A DNA stretch of 64,000 nucleotides. It comes from Eledone cirrhosa. Taxonomy: Eukaryota; Mollusca; Cephalopoda; Octopoda; Eledonidae. Both the position numbers and the translations under genes were made by a program. Position 1 is the stretch's first letter. Each line of letters begins with the position of its first letter. The stretch covers positions 61,795,897 to 61,859,896 of the forward strand of contig OZ024747.1 of assembly GCA_964016885.1 (NCBI GenBank), written 5' to 3'. The notes beneath the pieces are model-generated. The model was not told the DNA's origin. It saw only the letters and a list, made by a program, of their open reading frames with translations, and did not search any database. Shown here piece by piece: positions 1 through 13,500 of this stretch.

Positions 1-3000
1 CTGAACTCAGCCTCGTTCTGGACACAGCCTCGTTCTGGACTCAGCCTCGTTCTGGACGCAGCCTCGTTCTGGACTCAGCCTCGTTCTGGACGCAGCCTCG
101 TTCTGGACTCAGCCTCGTTCTGGACTCAGCCTCGTTCTGGACTCAGCCTCGTTCTGGACACAGCCTCGTTCTGGACACAGCCTCGTTCTGAACTCAGCCT
201 CGTTCTGGACACAGCCTCGTTCTGGACTCAGCCTCGTTTTGGACTCAGCCTCGTTCTGGTCTCAGCCTCGTTCTGGACTCAGCCTCGTTCTCGACACAGC
301 CTCGTTCTGGACGCAGCCTCGTTCTGGACTCAGCCTCGTTCTGGACTCAGCCTCGTTCTGGACTCAGCCTCGTTCTGGACTCAGCCTCGTTCTGGACTCA
401 GCCTCGTTCTGGACGCAACCTCGTTCTGGACTCAGCCTCGTTCTGGACTCAGCCTCGTTCTGGACTCAGCCTCGTTCTGGACGCAGCCTCGTTCTGGACT
501 CAGCCTCGTTCTGGACGCAGCCTCGTTCTGGACTCAGCCTCGTTCTGGACTCAGCCTCGTTCTGGACACAGCCTCGTTCTGGACTCAGCCTCGTTCTGGA
601 CTCAGCCTCGTTCTGGACTCAGCCTCGTTTTGGACGCAGCCTCGTTCTGGACGCAGCCTCGTTCTGGACGCAGCCTCGTTCTGGACTCAGCCTCGTTCTG
701 GACTCAGCCTCGTTCTGGACTCAGCCTCGTTCTGAACTCAGCCTCGTTCTGGACTCAGCCTCGTTCTGGACTCAGCCTCGTTCTGGACACAGCCTCGTTC
801 TGAACTCAGCCTCGTTCTGGACTCAGCCTCGTTCTGGTCTCAGCCTCGTTCTGGAATCAGCCTCGTTATGGACGCAGCCTCGTTCTGGAATCAGCCTCGT
901 TCTGGACGCAGCCTCGTTCTGAACTCAGCCTCGTTCTCGACACAGCCTCGTTCTGGACTCAGCCTCGTTCTGGACTCAGCCTCGTTCTGGACGCAACCTC
1001 GGTCTGGACTCAGCCTCGTTCTGGACGCAGCCTCGTTCTGGACTCAGCCTCGTTCTGGACTCAGCCTCGTTCTGGACTCAGCCTCGTTCTGGACACAGCC
1101 TCGTTCTGAACTCAGCCTCGTTCTGGACACAGCCTCGTTCTGGACTCAGCCTCGTTCTGGACTCAGCCTCGTTCTGGACTCAGCCTCGTTCTGGACTCAG
1201 CCTCGTTCTGGACACAGCCTCGTTCTGGACACAGCCTCGTTCTGAACCCAGCCTCGTTCTGGACACAGCCTCGTTCTGGACTCAGCCTCGTTCTGGACGC
1301 AGCCTCGTTCTGGACTCAGCCTCGTTCTGGACGCAGCCTCGTTCTGGACTCAGCCTCGTTCTGGACTCAGCCTCGTTCTGGACACAGCCTCGTTCTGAAC
1401 TCAGCCTCGTTCTGGACACAGCCTCGTTCTGGACTCAGCCTCGTTCTGGACTCAGCCTCGTTCTGGACTCAGCCTCGTTCTGGACGCAGCCTCGTTCTGG
1501 ACTCAGCCTCGTTCTGAACTCAGCCTCGTTCTGGACGCAGCCTCGTTCTGGACGCAGCATCGTTTGGACTCAGCCTCGTTCTGGACACAGCCTCGTTCTG
1601 GACACAGCCTCGTTCTGAACTCAGCCTCGTTCTGGACACAGCCTCGTTCTGGACTCAGCCTCGTTCTGGACTCAGCCTCGTTCTGGACGCAGCCTCGTTC
1701 TGGACGCAGCCTCGTTCTGGACGCAGCCTCGTTCTGGACGCAGCCTCGTTCTGGACTCAGCCTCGTTCTGGACGCAGCCTCGTTCTGGACTCAGCCTCGT
1801 TCTGGACGCAGCCTCGTTCTGGACTCAGCCTCGTTCTGGATTCAGCCTCGTTCTGGACTCAGCCTCGTTCTGGACACAGCCTCGTTCTGAACTCAGCCTC
1901 GTTCTGGACACAGCCTCGTTCTGGACTCAGCCTCGTTCTGGACTCAGCCTCGTTCTGGACTCAGCCTCGTTCTGGACTCAGCCTCGTTCTGGACAGAGCC
2001 TCGTTCTGGACACAGCCTCGTTCTGAACTCAGCCTCGTTCTGGACACAGCCTCGTTCTGGACTCAGCCTCGTTCTGGACGCAGCCTCGTTCTGGACTCAG
2101 CCTCGTTCTGGACGCAGCCTCGTTCTGGACTCAGCCTCGTTCTGGACTCTGCCTCGTTCTGGACTCAGCCTCGTTCTGGACACAGCCTCGTTCTGGACAC
2201 AGCCTCGTTCTGAACTCAGCCTCGTTCTGGACACAGCCTCGTTCTGGACTCAGCCTCGTTCTGGACTCAGCCTCGTTCTGGACTCAGCCTCGTTCTGGTC
2301 TCAGCCTCGTTCTGGACTCAGCCTCGTATTCGACACAGCCTCGTTCTGGACTCAGCCTCGTTCTGGACACAGCCTCGTTCTGAACTCAGCCTCGTTCTGG
2401 ACACAGCCTCGTTCTGGACTCAGCCTCGTTCTGGAATCAGCCTCGTTCTGGACGCAGCCTCGTTCTGAACTCAGCCTCGTTCTCGACACAGCCTCGTTCT
2501 GGACTCAGCCTCGTTCTGGACTCAGCCTCGTTCTGGACGCAACCTCGGTCTGGACTCAGCCTCGTTCTGGACGCAGCCTCGTTCTGGACTCAGCCTCGTT
2601 CTGGACTCAGCCTCGTTCTGGACTCAGCCTCGTTCTGGACACAGCCTCGTTCTGAACTCAGCCTCGTTCTTGACACAGCCTCGTTCTGGACTCAGCCTCG
2701 TTCTGGACTCAGCCTCGTTCTGGACTCAGCCTCGTTCTGGACTCAGCCTCGTTCTGGACACAGCCTCGTTCTGGACACAGCCTCGTTCTGAACTCAGCCT
2801 CGTTCTGGACACAGCCTCGTTCTGGACTCAGCCTCGTTCTGGACGCAGCCTCGTTCTGGACTCAGCCTCGTTCTGGACGCAGCCTCGTTCTGGACTCAGC
2901 CTCGTTCTGGACTCAGCCTCGTTCTGGACACAGCCTCGTTCTGGACTCAGCCTCGTTCTGGACGCAGCCTCGTTCTGGACTCAGCCTCGTTCTGGACGCA

Positions 3001-3090
3001 GCCTCGTTCTGGACTCAGCCTCGTTCTGGACTCAGCCTCGTTCTGGACTCAGCCTCGTTCTGGACACAGCCTCGTTCTGGACACAGCCTC

Positions 3091-6000
3091 GATCTGAACT
3101 CAGCCTCGTTCTGGACACAGCCTCGTTCTGGACTCAGCCTCGTTCTGGACTCAGCCTCGTTCTGGACTCAGCTTCGTTCTGGACGCAGCCTCGTTCTGGA
3201 CTCAGCCTCGTTCTGAACTCAGCCTCGTTCTGGACGCAGCCTCGTTCTGGACGCAGCCTCGTTTGGACTCAGCCTCGTTCTGGACACAGCCTCGTTCTGG
3301 ACACAGCCTCGTTCTGAACTCAGCCTCGTTCTGGACACAGCCTCGTTCTGGACTCAGCCACGTTCTGGACTCAGCCTCGTTCTGGACGCAGCCTCGTTCT
3401 GGACGCAGCCTCGTTCTGGACGCAGCCTCGTTCTGGACTCAGCCTCGTTCTGGACGCAGCCTCGTTCTGGACTCAGCCTCGTTCTGGACGCAGCCTCGTT
3501 CTGGACTCAGCCTCGTTCTGGATTCAGCCTCGTTCTGGACTCAGCCTCGTTCTGGACACAGCCTCGTTCTGAACTCAGCCTCGTTCTGGACACAGCCTCG
3601 TTCTGGACTCAGCCTCGTTCTGGACTCAGCCTCGTTCTGGACTCAGCCTCGTTCTGGACTCAGCCTCGTTCTGGACAGAGCCTCGTTCTGGACACAGCCT
3701 CGTTCTGAACTCAGCCTCGTTCTGGACACTGCCTCGTTCTGGACTCAGCCTCGTTCTGGACGCAGCCTCGTTCTGGACTCAGCCTCGTTCTGGACGCAGC
3801 CTCGTTCTGGACTCAGCCTCGTTCTGGACTCAGCCTCGTTCTGGACTCAGCCTCGTTCTGGACACAGCCTCGTTCTGGACACAGCCTCGTTCTGAACTCA
3901 GCCTCGTTCTGGACACAGCCTCGTTCTGGACTCAGCCTCGTTCTGGACTCAGCCTCGTTCTGGACTCAGCCTCGTTCTGGTCTCAGCCTCGTTCTGGACT
4001 CAGCCTCGTTCTCGACACAGCCTCGTTCTGGACTCAGCCTCGTTCTGGACACAGCCTCGTTCTGAACTCAGCCTCGTTCTGGACACAGCCTCGTTCTGGA
4101 CTCAGCCTCGTTCTGGAATCAGCCTCATTCTGGACGCAGCCTCGTTCTGAACTCAGCCTCGTTCTCGACACAGCCTCGTTCTGGACTCAGCCTCGTTCTG
4201 GACTCAGCCTCGTTCTGGACGCAACCTCGGTCTGGACTCAGCCTCGTTCTAGACGCAGCCTCGTTCTGGACTCAGCCTCGTTCTGGACTCAGCCTCGTTC
4301 TGGACTCAGCCTCGTTCTGGACACAGCCTCGTTCTGAACTCAGCCTCGTTCTTGACACAGCCTCGTTCTGGACTCAGCCTCGTTCTGGACTCAGCCTCGT
4401 TCAGGACTCAGCCTCGTTCTGGACTCAGCCTCGTTCTGGACACAGCCTCGTTCTGGACACAGCCTCGTTCTGAACTCAGCCTCGTTCTGGACACAGCCTC
4501 GTTCTGGACTCAGCCTCGTTCTGGACGCAGCCTCGTTCTGGACTCAGCCTCGTTCTGGACGCAGCCTCGTTCTGGACTCAGCCTCGTTCTGGACTCAGCC
4601 TCGTTCTGGACTCAGCCTCGTTCTGGACACAGCCTCGTTCTGGACACAGCCTCGATCTGAACTCAGCCTCGTTCTGGACACTGCCTCGTTCTGGACTCAG
4701 CCTCGTTCTGGACTCAGCCTCGTTCTGGACTCAGCCTCGTTCTGGACGCAGCCTCGTTCTGGACTCAGCCTCGTTCTGAACTCAGCCTCGTTCTGGACGC
4801 AGCCTCGTTCTGGACGCAGCCTCGTTTGGACTCAGCCTCGTTCTGGACACAGCCTCGTTCTGGACACAGCCTCGTTCTGAACTCAGCCTCGTTCTGGACA
4901 CAGCCTCGTTCTGGACTCAGCCTCGTTCTGGACTCAGCCTCGTTCTGGACTCAGCCTCGTTCTGGACGCAGCCTCGTTCTGGACGCAGCCTCGTTCTGGA
5001 CGCAGTCTCGTTCTGGTCTCAGCCTCGTTCTGGACTCAGCCTCGTTCTGGACGCAGCCTCGTTCTGGACGCAGCCTCGTTCTGGACTCAGCCTCGTTCTG
5101 GACGCAGCCTCGTTCTGGACTCAGCCTCGTTCTGGACGCAGCCTCGTTCTGGACTCAGCCTCGTTCTGGATTCAGCCTCGTTCTGGACTCAGCCTCGTTC
5201 TGGACACAGCCTCGTTCTGGACACAGCCTCGTTCTGGACTCAGCCTCGTTCTGGACTCAGCCTCGTTCTGGACTCAGCCTCGTTCTGGACACAGCCTCGT
5301 TCTGGACACAGCCTCGTTCTGAACTCAGCCTCGTTCTGGACACAGCCTCGTTCTGAACTCAGCCTCGTTCTGGACTCAGCCTCGTTCTGGACACAGCCTC
5401 GTTCTGGACACAGCCTCGTTCTGAACTCAGCCTCGTTCTGGAGACAGCCTCGTTCTGGACTCAGCCTCGTTCTGGACGCAGCCTCGTTCTGGACTCAGCC
5501 AAGTTCTGGACTCAGCCTCGTTCTGGACTCAGCCTCGTTCTGGACTCAGCCTCGTTCTGGACGCAACCTCGTTCTGGACTCAGCCTCGTTCTGGACTCAG
5601 CCTCGTTCTGGACTCAGCCTCGTTCTGGACGCAGCCTCGTTCTGTCACAGCCTCGTTCTGGACTCAGCCTCGTTCTGGACTCAGCCTCGTTCTGGACGCA
5701 GCCTCGTTCTGGACGCAGCCTCGTTCTGGACGCAGCCTCGTTCTGGACTCAGCCTCGTTCTGGACTCAGCCTCGTTCTGGACACAGCCTCGTTCTGAACT
5801 CAGCCTCGTTCTGGTCTCAGCCTCGTTCTGGAATCAGCCTCGTTATGGACGCAGCCTCGTTCTGGAATCAGCCTCGTTCTGGACGCAGCCTCGTTCTGAA
5901 CTCAGCCTCGTTCTCGACACAGCCTCGTTCTGGACTCAGCCTCGTTCTGGACTCAGCCTCGTTCTGGACGCAACCTCGGTCTGGACTCAGCCTCGTTCTG

Positions 6001-7814
6001 GACGCAGCCTCGTTCTGGACTCAGCCTCGTTCTGGACTCAGCCTCGTTCTGGACTCAGCCTCGTTCTGGACACAGCCTCGTTCTGAACTCAGCCTCGTTC
6101 TGGACACAGCCTCGTTCTGGACTCAGCCTCGTTCTGGACGCAGCCTCGTTCTGGACTCAGCCTCGTTCTGGACTCAGCCTCGTTCTGGACTCAGCCTCGT
6201 TCTGGACACAGCCTCGTTCTGGACACAGCCTCGATCTGAACTCAGCCTCGTTCTGGACACAGCCTCGTTCTGGACTCAGCCTCGTTCTGGACTCAGCCTC
6301 GTTCTGGACTCAGCCTCGTTCTGGACGCAGCCTCGTTCTGGACTCAGCCTCGTTCTGAACTCAGCCTCGTTCTGGACGCAGCCTCGTTCTGGACGCAGCC
6401 TCGTTCTGGACACAGCCTCGTTCTGAACTCAGCCTCGTTCTGGACACAGCCTCGTTCTGGACTCAGCCTCGTTCTGGACTCAGCCTCGTTCTGGACGCAG
6501 CCTCGTTCTGGACGCAGCCTCGTTCTGGACTCAGCCTCGTTCTGGACTCAGCCTCGTTCTGGACGCAGCCTCGTTCTGGACGCAGCCTCGTTCTGGACTC
6601 AGCCTCGTTCTGGACGCAGCCTCGTTCTGGACTCAGCCTCGTTCTGGACGCAGCCTCGTTCTGGACTCAGCCTCGTTCTGGACACAGCCTCGTTCTGAAC
6701 TCAGCCTCGTTCTGGACACAGCCTCGTTCTGGACTCAGCCTCGTTCTGGACTCAGCCTCGTTCTGGACTCAGCCTCGTTCTGGACTCAGCCTCGTTCTGG
6801 ACACAGCCTCGTTCTGGACACAGCCTCGTTCTGAACTCAGCCTCGTTCTGGACACAGCCTCGTTCTGGACTCAGCCTCGTTCTGGACGCAGCCTCGTTCT
6901 GGACTCAGCCTCGTTCTGGACGCAGCCTCGTTCTGGACTCAGCCTCGTTCTGGACTCAGCCTCGTTCTGGACTCAGCCTCGTTCTGGACACAGCCTCGTT
7001 CTGGACACAGCCTCGTTCTGAACTCAGCCTCGGTCTGGACTCAGCCTCGTTCTGGACACAGCCTCGTTCTGGACACAGCCTCGTTCTGAACTCAGCCTCG
7101 TTCTGGAGACAGCCTCGTTCTGGACTCAGCCTCGTTCTGGACGCAGCCTCGTTCTGGACTCAGCCTCGTTCTGGACGCAGCCTCGTTCTGGACTCAGCCT
7201 TGTTCTGGACTCAGCCTCGTTCTGGACTCAGCCTCGTTCTGGACGCAACCTCGTTCTGGACTCAGCCTCGTTCTGGACTCAGCCTCGTTCTGGACTCAGC
7301 CTCGTTCTGGACGCAGCCTCGTTCTGGACGCAGCCTCGTTCTGGACTCAGCCTCGTTCTGGACGCAGCCTCGTTCTGGACTCAGCCTCGTTCTGGACGCA
7401 GCCTCGTTCTGGACTCAGCCTCGTTCTGGACTAAGCCTCGTTCTGGACTCAGCCTCGTCCTGGACACAGCCTCGTTCTGGACACAGCCTCGTTCTGAACT
7501 CAGCCTCGTTCTGGACACAGCCTCGTTCTGGACTCAGCCTCGTTCTGGACTCAGCCTCGTTCTGGACTCAGCCTCGTTCTGGACTCAGCCTCGTTCTGGA
7601 CACAGCCTCGTTCTGGACACAGCCTCGTTCTGAACTCAGCCTCGTTCTGGACACAGCCTCGTTCTGGACTCAGCCTCGTTCTGGACGCAGCCTCGTTCTG
7701 GACTCAGCATCGTTCTGGACGCAGCCTCGTTCTGGACTCAGCCTCGTTCTGGACTCAGCCTCGTTCTGGACTCAGCCTCGTTCTGGACACAGCCTCGTTC
7801 TGGACACAGCCTCG
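3091..7814 (+). repeat. Higher-order repeat of about 92-93 17A units
   Basis: A rare unit in which 'cgttctgaac' reads 'cgatctgaac' marks the array. Its occurrences at 3091, 4654, 6233 and 7814 are spaced 1,563, 1,579 and 1,581 bp, that is 92-93 units with small net indels. The order of neighbouring unit classes is largely repeated after each marker. This is the pattern of a higher-order repeat, in which a block of diverged monomers is amplified as one unit. The same marker recurs at other spacings further right (for example 36527, 37628 and 38700, about 1.07-1.10 kb apart), so block length differs along the array. Confidence 0.75.
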
Positions 7815-10599
7815 ATCTGAACTCAGCCTCGTTCTGGACACAGCCTCGTTCTGGACTCAGCCTCGTTCTGGACTCAGCCTCGTTCTGGACTCAGCCTCGA
7901 TCTGGACGCAGCCTCGTTCTGGACTCAGCCTCGTTCTGAACTCAGCCTCGTTCTGGACGCAGCCTCGTTCTGGACGCAGCCTCGTTCTGGACACAGCCTC
8001 GTTCTGAACTCAGCCTCGTTCTGGACACAGCCTCGTTCTGGACTCAGCCTCGTTCTGGACTCAGCCTCGTTCTGGACGCAGCCTCGTTCTGGACGCAGCC
8101 TCGTTCTGGACGCAGCCTCGTTCTGGACTCAGCCTCGTTCTGGACGCGGCCTCGTTCTGGACGCAGCCTCGTTCTGGACTCAGCCTCGTTCTGGACGCAG
8201 CCTCGTTCTGGACTCAGCCTCGTTCTGGACTCAGCCTCGTTCTGGACGCAGCCTCGTTCTGGACTCAGCCTCGTTCTGGACTCAGCCTCGTTCTGGACTC
8301 AGCCTCGTTCTGGACACAGCCTCGTTCTGAACTCAGCCTCGTTCTGGACTCAGCCTCGTTCTGGACGCAACCTCGTTCTGGACTCAGCCTCGTTCTGGAC
8401 TCAGCCTCGTTCTGGACGCAGCCTCGTTCTGGACTCAGCCTCGTTCTGGACGCAGCCTCGTTCTGGACTCAGCCTCGTTCTGGACGCAGCCTCGTTCTGG
8501 ACTCAGCCTCGTTCTGGACTAAGCCTCGTTCTGGACTCAGCCTCGTTCTGGACACAGCCTCGTTCTGGACACAGCCTCGTTCTGAACTCAGCCTCGTTCT
8601 GGACACAGCCTCGTTGTGGACTCAGCATCGTTCTGGACTCAGCCTCGTTCTGGACACAGCCTCGATCTGAACTCAGCCTCGTTCTGGACACAGCCTCGTT
8701 CTGGACTCAGCCTCGTTCTGGACTCAGCCTCGTTCTGGATTCAGCCTCGTTCTGGACGCAGCCTCGTTCTGGACTCAGCCTCGTTCTGAACTCAGCCTCG
8801 TTCTGGACGCAGCCTCGTTCTGGACGCAGCCTCGTTCTGGACACAGCCTCGTTCTGAACTCAGCCTCGTTCTGGACACAGCCTCGTTCTGGACTCAGCCT
8901 CGTTCTGGACTCAGCCTCGTTCTGGCCGCAGCCTCGTTCTGGACGCAGCCTCGTTCTGGACGCAGCCTCGTTCTGGACTCAGCCTCGTTCTGGACGCAGC
9001 CTCGTTCTGGACGCAGCCTCGTTCTGGACTCAGCCTCGTTCTGGACGCAGCCTCGTTCTGGACTCAGCCTCGTTCTGGACACAGCCTCGTTCTGGACACA
9101 GCCTCGTTCTGAACTCAGCCTCGTTCTGGACGCAGCCTCGTTCTGGACTCAGCCTCGTTCTGGACGCAGCCTCGTTCTGGACTCAGCCTCGTTCTGGACT
9201 CAGCCTCGTTCTGGACTCAGCCTCGTTCTGGACACAGCCTCGTTCTGGACACAGCCTCGTTCTGAACTCAGCCTCGTTCTGGACTCAGCCTCGTTCTGGA
9301 CACAGCCTCGTTCTGGACACAGCCTCGTTCTGAACTCAGCCTCGTTCTGGAGACAGCCTCGTTCTGGACTCAGCCTCGTTCTGGACGCAGCCTCGTTCTG
9401 GTCAGCCTCGTTCTGGACGCAGCCTCGTTCTGGACTCAGCCTCGTTCTGGACTCAGCCTCGTTCTGGACTCAGCCTCGTTCTGGACTCAGCCTCGTTCTG
9501 GACTCAGCCTCGTTCTGGACGCAGCCTCGTTCTGGACGCAGCCTCGTTCTGGACTCAGCCTCGTTCTGGACGCAGCCTCGTTCTGGACTCAGCCTCGTTC
9601 TGGACTCAGCCTCGTTCTGGACTCAGCCTCGTTCTGGACACAGCCTCGTTCTGGACACAGCCTCGTTCTGAACTCAGCCTCGTTCTGGACACAGCCTCGT
9701 TCTGGACTCAGCCTCGTTCTGGACTCAGCCTCGTTCTGGACTCAGCCTCGTTCTGGACTCAGCCTCGTTCTGGACACAGCCTCGTTCTGGACTCAGCCTC
9801 GTTCTGAACTCAGCCTCGTTCTGGACGCAGCCTCGTTGTGAACGCAGCCTCGTTTGGACTCAGCCTCGTTCTGGACACAGCCTCGTTCTGGACTCAGCCT
9901 CGTCTGGACTCAGCCTCGTTCTGGACTCAGCCTCGTTCTGGATATAGCCTCGGTCTGGACACAGCCTCGTTCTGGACTCAGCCTCGTTCTGGACTCAGCC
10001 TCGTTCTGGACACAGCCTCGTTCTGGACGCAGCCTCGTTCTGAACTCAGCCTCGTTCTGGGCGCAGCCTCGTTCTGGACGCAGCCTCGTTTGGACTCAGC
10101 CTCGTTCTGGACACAGCCTCGTTCTGGACTCAGCCTCGTTCTGGACTCAGCCTCGTTGTGAACTCAGCCTCGTTCTGGACTCAGCCTCGTTCTGGAATCA
10201 GCCTCGTTCTGGACTCAGCCTCGTTCTGGACTCAGCCTCGTTCTGGACACAGCCTCGTTCTGGACTCAGCCTCGTTCTGGACTCAGCCTCGTTCTGGACG
10301 CAGCCTCGTTCTGGACGCAGCCTCGTTCTGGACGCAGCCTCGTTCTGGACGCAGCCTCGTTCTGGACGCAGCCTCGTTCTGGACTCAGCCTCGTTCTGGA
10401 CGCAGCCTCGTTCTGGACTCAGCCTCGTTCTGAACTCAGCCTCGTTCTGGACGCAGCCTCGTTCTGGACGCAGCCTCGTTTGGACTCAGCCTCGTTCTGG
10501 ACACAGCCTCGTTCTGGACACAGCCTCGTTCTGAACTCAGCCTCGTTCTGGACACAGCCTCGTTCTGGACTCAGCCTCGTTCTGGACTCAGCCTCGTTC

Positions 10600-13500
10600 T
10601 GGACGCAGCCTCGTTCTGGACGCAGCCTCGTTCTGGACGCAGTCTCGTTCTGGTCTCAGCCTCGTTCTGGACTCAGCCTCGTTCTGGACGCAGCCTCGTT
10701 CTGGACGCAGCCTCGTTCTGGACTCAGCCTCGTTCTGGACGCAGCCTCGTTCTGGACTCAGCCTCGTTCTGGACGCAGCCTCGTTCTGGACTCAGCCTCG
10801 TTCTGGATTCAGCCTCGTTCTGGACTCAGCCTCGTTCTGGACACAGCCTCGTTCTGAACTCAGCCTCGTTCTGGACACAGCCTCGTTCTGGACTCAGCCT
10901 CGTTCTGGACTCAGCCTCGTTCTGGACTCAGCCTCGTTCTGGACTCAGCCTCGTTTTGGACAGAGCCTCGTTCTGGACACAGCCTCGTTCTGAACTCAGC
11001 CTCGTTCTGGACACAGCCTCGTTCTGGACTCAGCCTCGTTCTGGACGCAGCCTCGTTCTGGACTCAGCCTCGTTCTGGACGCAGCCTCGTTCTGGACTCA
11101 GCCTCGTTCTGGACTCAGCCTCGTTCTGGACTCAGCCTCGTTCTGGACACAGCCTCGTTCTGGACACAGTCTCGTTCTGAACTCAGCCTCGTTCTGGACA
11201 CAGCCTCGTTCTGGACTCAGCCTCGTTCTGGACTCAGCCTCGTTCTGGACTCAGCCTCGTTCTGGTCTCAGCCTCGTTCTGGACTCAGCCTCGTTCTCGA
11301 CACAGCCTCGTTCTGGACTCAGCCTCGGTCTGGACACAGCCTCGTTCTGAACTCAGCCTCGTTCTGGACACAGCCTCGTTCTGGACTCAGCCTCGTTCTG
11401 GAATCAGCCTCGTTCTGGACGCAGCCTCGTTCTGAACTCAGCCTCGTTCTCGACACAGCCTCGTTCTGGACTCAGCCTCGTTCTGGACTCAGCCTCGTTC
11501 TGGACGCAACCTCGGTCTGGACTCAGCCTCGTTCTGGACGCAGCCTCGTTCTGGACTCAGCCTCGTTCTGGACTCAGCCTCGTTCTGGACTCAGCCTCGT
11601 TCTGGACACAGCCTCGTTCTGAACTCAGCCTCGTTCTTGACACAGCCTCGTTCTGGACTCAGCCTCGTTCTGGACTCAGCCTCGTTCTGGACTCAGCCTC
11701 GTTCTGGACTCAGCCTCGTTCTGGACACAGCCTCGTTCTGGACACAGCCTCGTTCTGAACTCAGCCTCGTTCTGGACACAGCCTCGTTCTGGACTCAGCC
11801 TCGTTCTGGACGCAGCCTCGTTCTGGACTCAGCCTCGTTCTGGACGCAGCCTCGTTCTGGACTCAGCCTCGTTCTGGACTCAGCCTCGTTCTGGACTCAG
11901 CCTCGTTCTGGACACAGCCTCGTTCTGGACACAGCCTCGATCTGAACTCAGCCTCGTTCTGGACACAGCCTCGTTCTGGACTCAGCCTCGTTCTGGACTC
12001 AGCCTCGTTCTGGACTCAGCCTCGTTCTGGACGCAGCCTCGTTCTGGACTCAGCCTCGTTCTGAACTCAGCCTCGTTCTGGACGCAGCCTCGTTCTGGAC
12101 GCAGCCTCGTTTGGACTCAGCCTCGTTCTGGACACAGCCTCGTTCTGGACACAGCCTCGTTCTGAACTCAGCCTCGTTCTGGACACAGCCTCGTTCTGGA
12201 CTCAGCCTCGGTCTGGACTCAGCCTCGTTCTGGACGCAGCCTCGTTCTGGACGCAGCCTCGTTCTGGACGCAGTCTCGTTCTGGTCTCAGCCTCGTTCTG
12301 GACTCAGCCTCGTTCTGGACGCAGCCTCGTTCTGGACGCAGCCTCGTTCTGGACTCAGCCTCGTTCTGGACGCAGCCTCGTTCTGGACTCAGCCTCGTTC
12401 TGGACGCAGCCTCGTTCTGGACTCAGCCTCGATCTGGATTCAGCCTCGTTCTGGACTCAGCCTCGTTCTGGACACAGCCTCGTTCTGAACTCAGCCTCGT
12501 TCTGGACACAGCCTCGTTCTGGACTCAGCCTCGTTCTGGACTCAGCCTCGTTCTGGACTCAGCCTCGTTCTGGACTCAGCCTCGTTCTGGACACAGCCTC
12601 GTTCTGGACACAGCCTCGTTCTGAACTCAGCCTCGTTCTGGACACAGCCTCGTTTTGAACTCAGCCTCGTTCTGGACTCAGCCTCGTTCTGGACACAGCC
12701 TCGTTCTGGACACAGCCTCGTTCTGAACTCAGCCTCGTTCTGGAGACAGCCTCGTTCTGGACTCAGCCTCGTTCTGGACGCAGCCTCGTTCTGGACTCAG
12801 CCTCGTTCTGGACGCAGCCTCGTTCTGGACTCAGCCTCGTTCTGGACTCAGCCTCGTTCTGGACTCAGCCTCGTTCCGGACTCAGCCTCGTTCTGGACGC
12901 AACCTCGTTCTGGACTCCGCCTCGTTCTGGACTCAGCCTCGTTCTGGACTCAGCCTCGTTCTGGACGCAGCCTCGTTCTGGACGCAGCCTCGTTCTGGAC
13001 TCAGCCTCGTTCTGGACTCAGCCTCGTTCTGGACTCAGCCTCGTTCTGGACACAGCCTCGTTCTGGACACAGCCTCGTTCTGAACTCAGCCTCGTTCTGT
13101 CACAGCCTCGTTCTGGACTCAGCCTCGTTCTGGACTCAGCCTCGTTCTGGACTCAGCCTCGTTCTGGACGCAGCCTCGTTCTGGACGCAGCCTCGTTCTG
13201 GACGCAGCCTCGTTCTGGACTCAGCCTCGTTCTGGACTCAGCCTCGTTCTGGACACAGCCTCGTTCTGAACTCAGCCTCGTTCTGGTCTCAGCCTCGTTC
13301 TGGAATCAGCCTCGTTATGGACGCAGCCTCGTTCTGGAATCAGCCTCGTTCTGGACGCAGCCTCGTTCTGAACTCAGCCTCGTTCTCGACACAGCCTCGT
13401 TCTGGACTCAGCCTCGTTCTGGACTCAGCCTCGTTCTGGACGCAACCTCGGTTTGGACTCAGCCTCGTTCTGGACGCAGCCTCGTTCTGGACTCAGCCTC

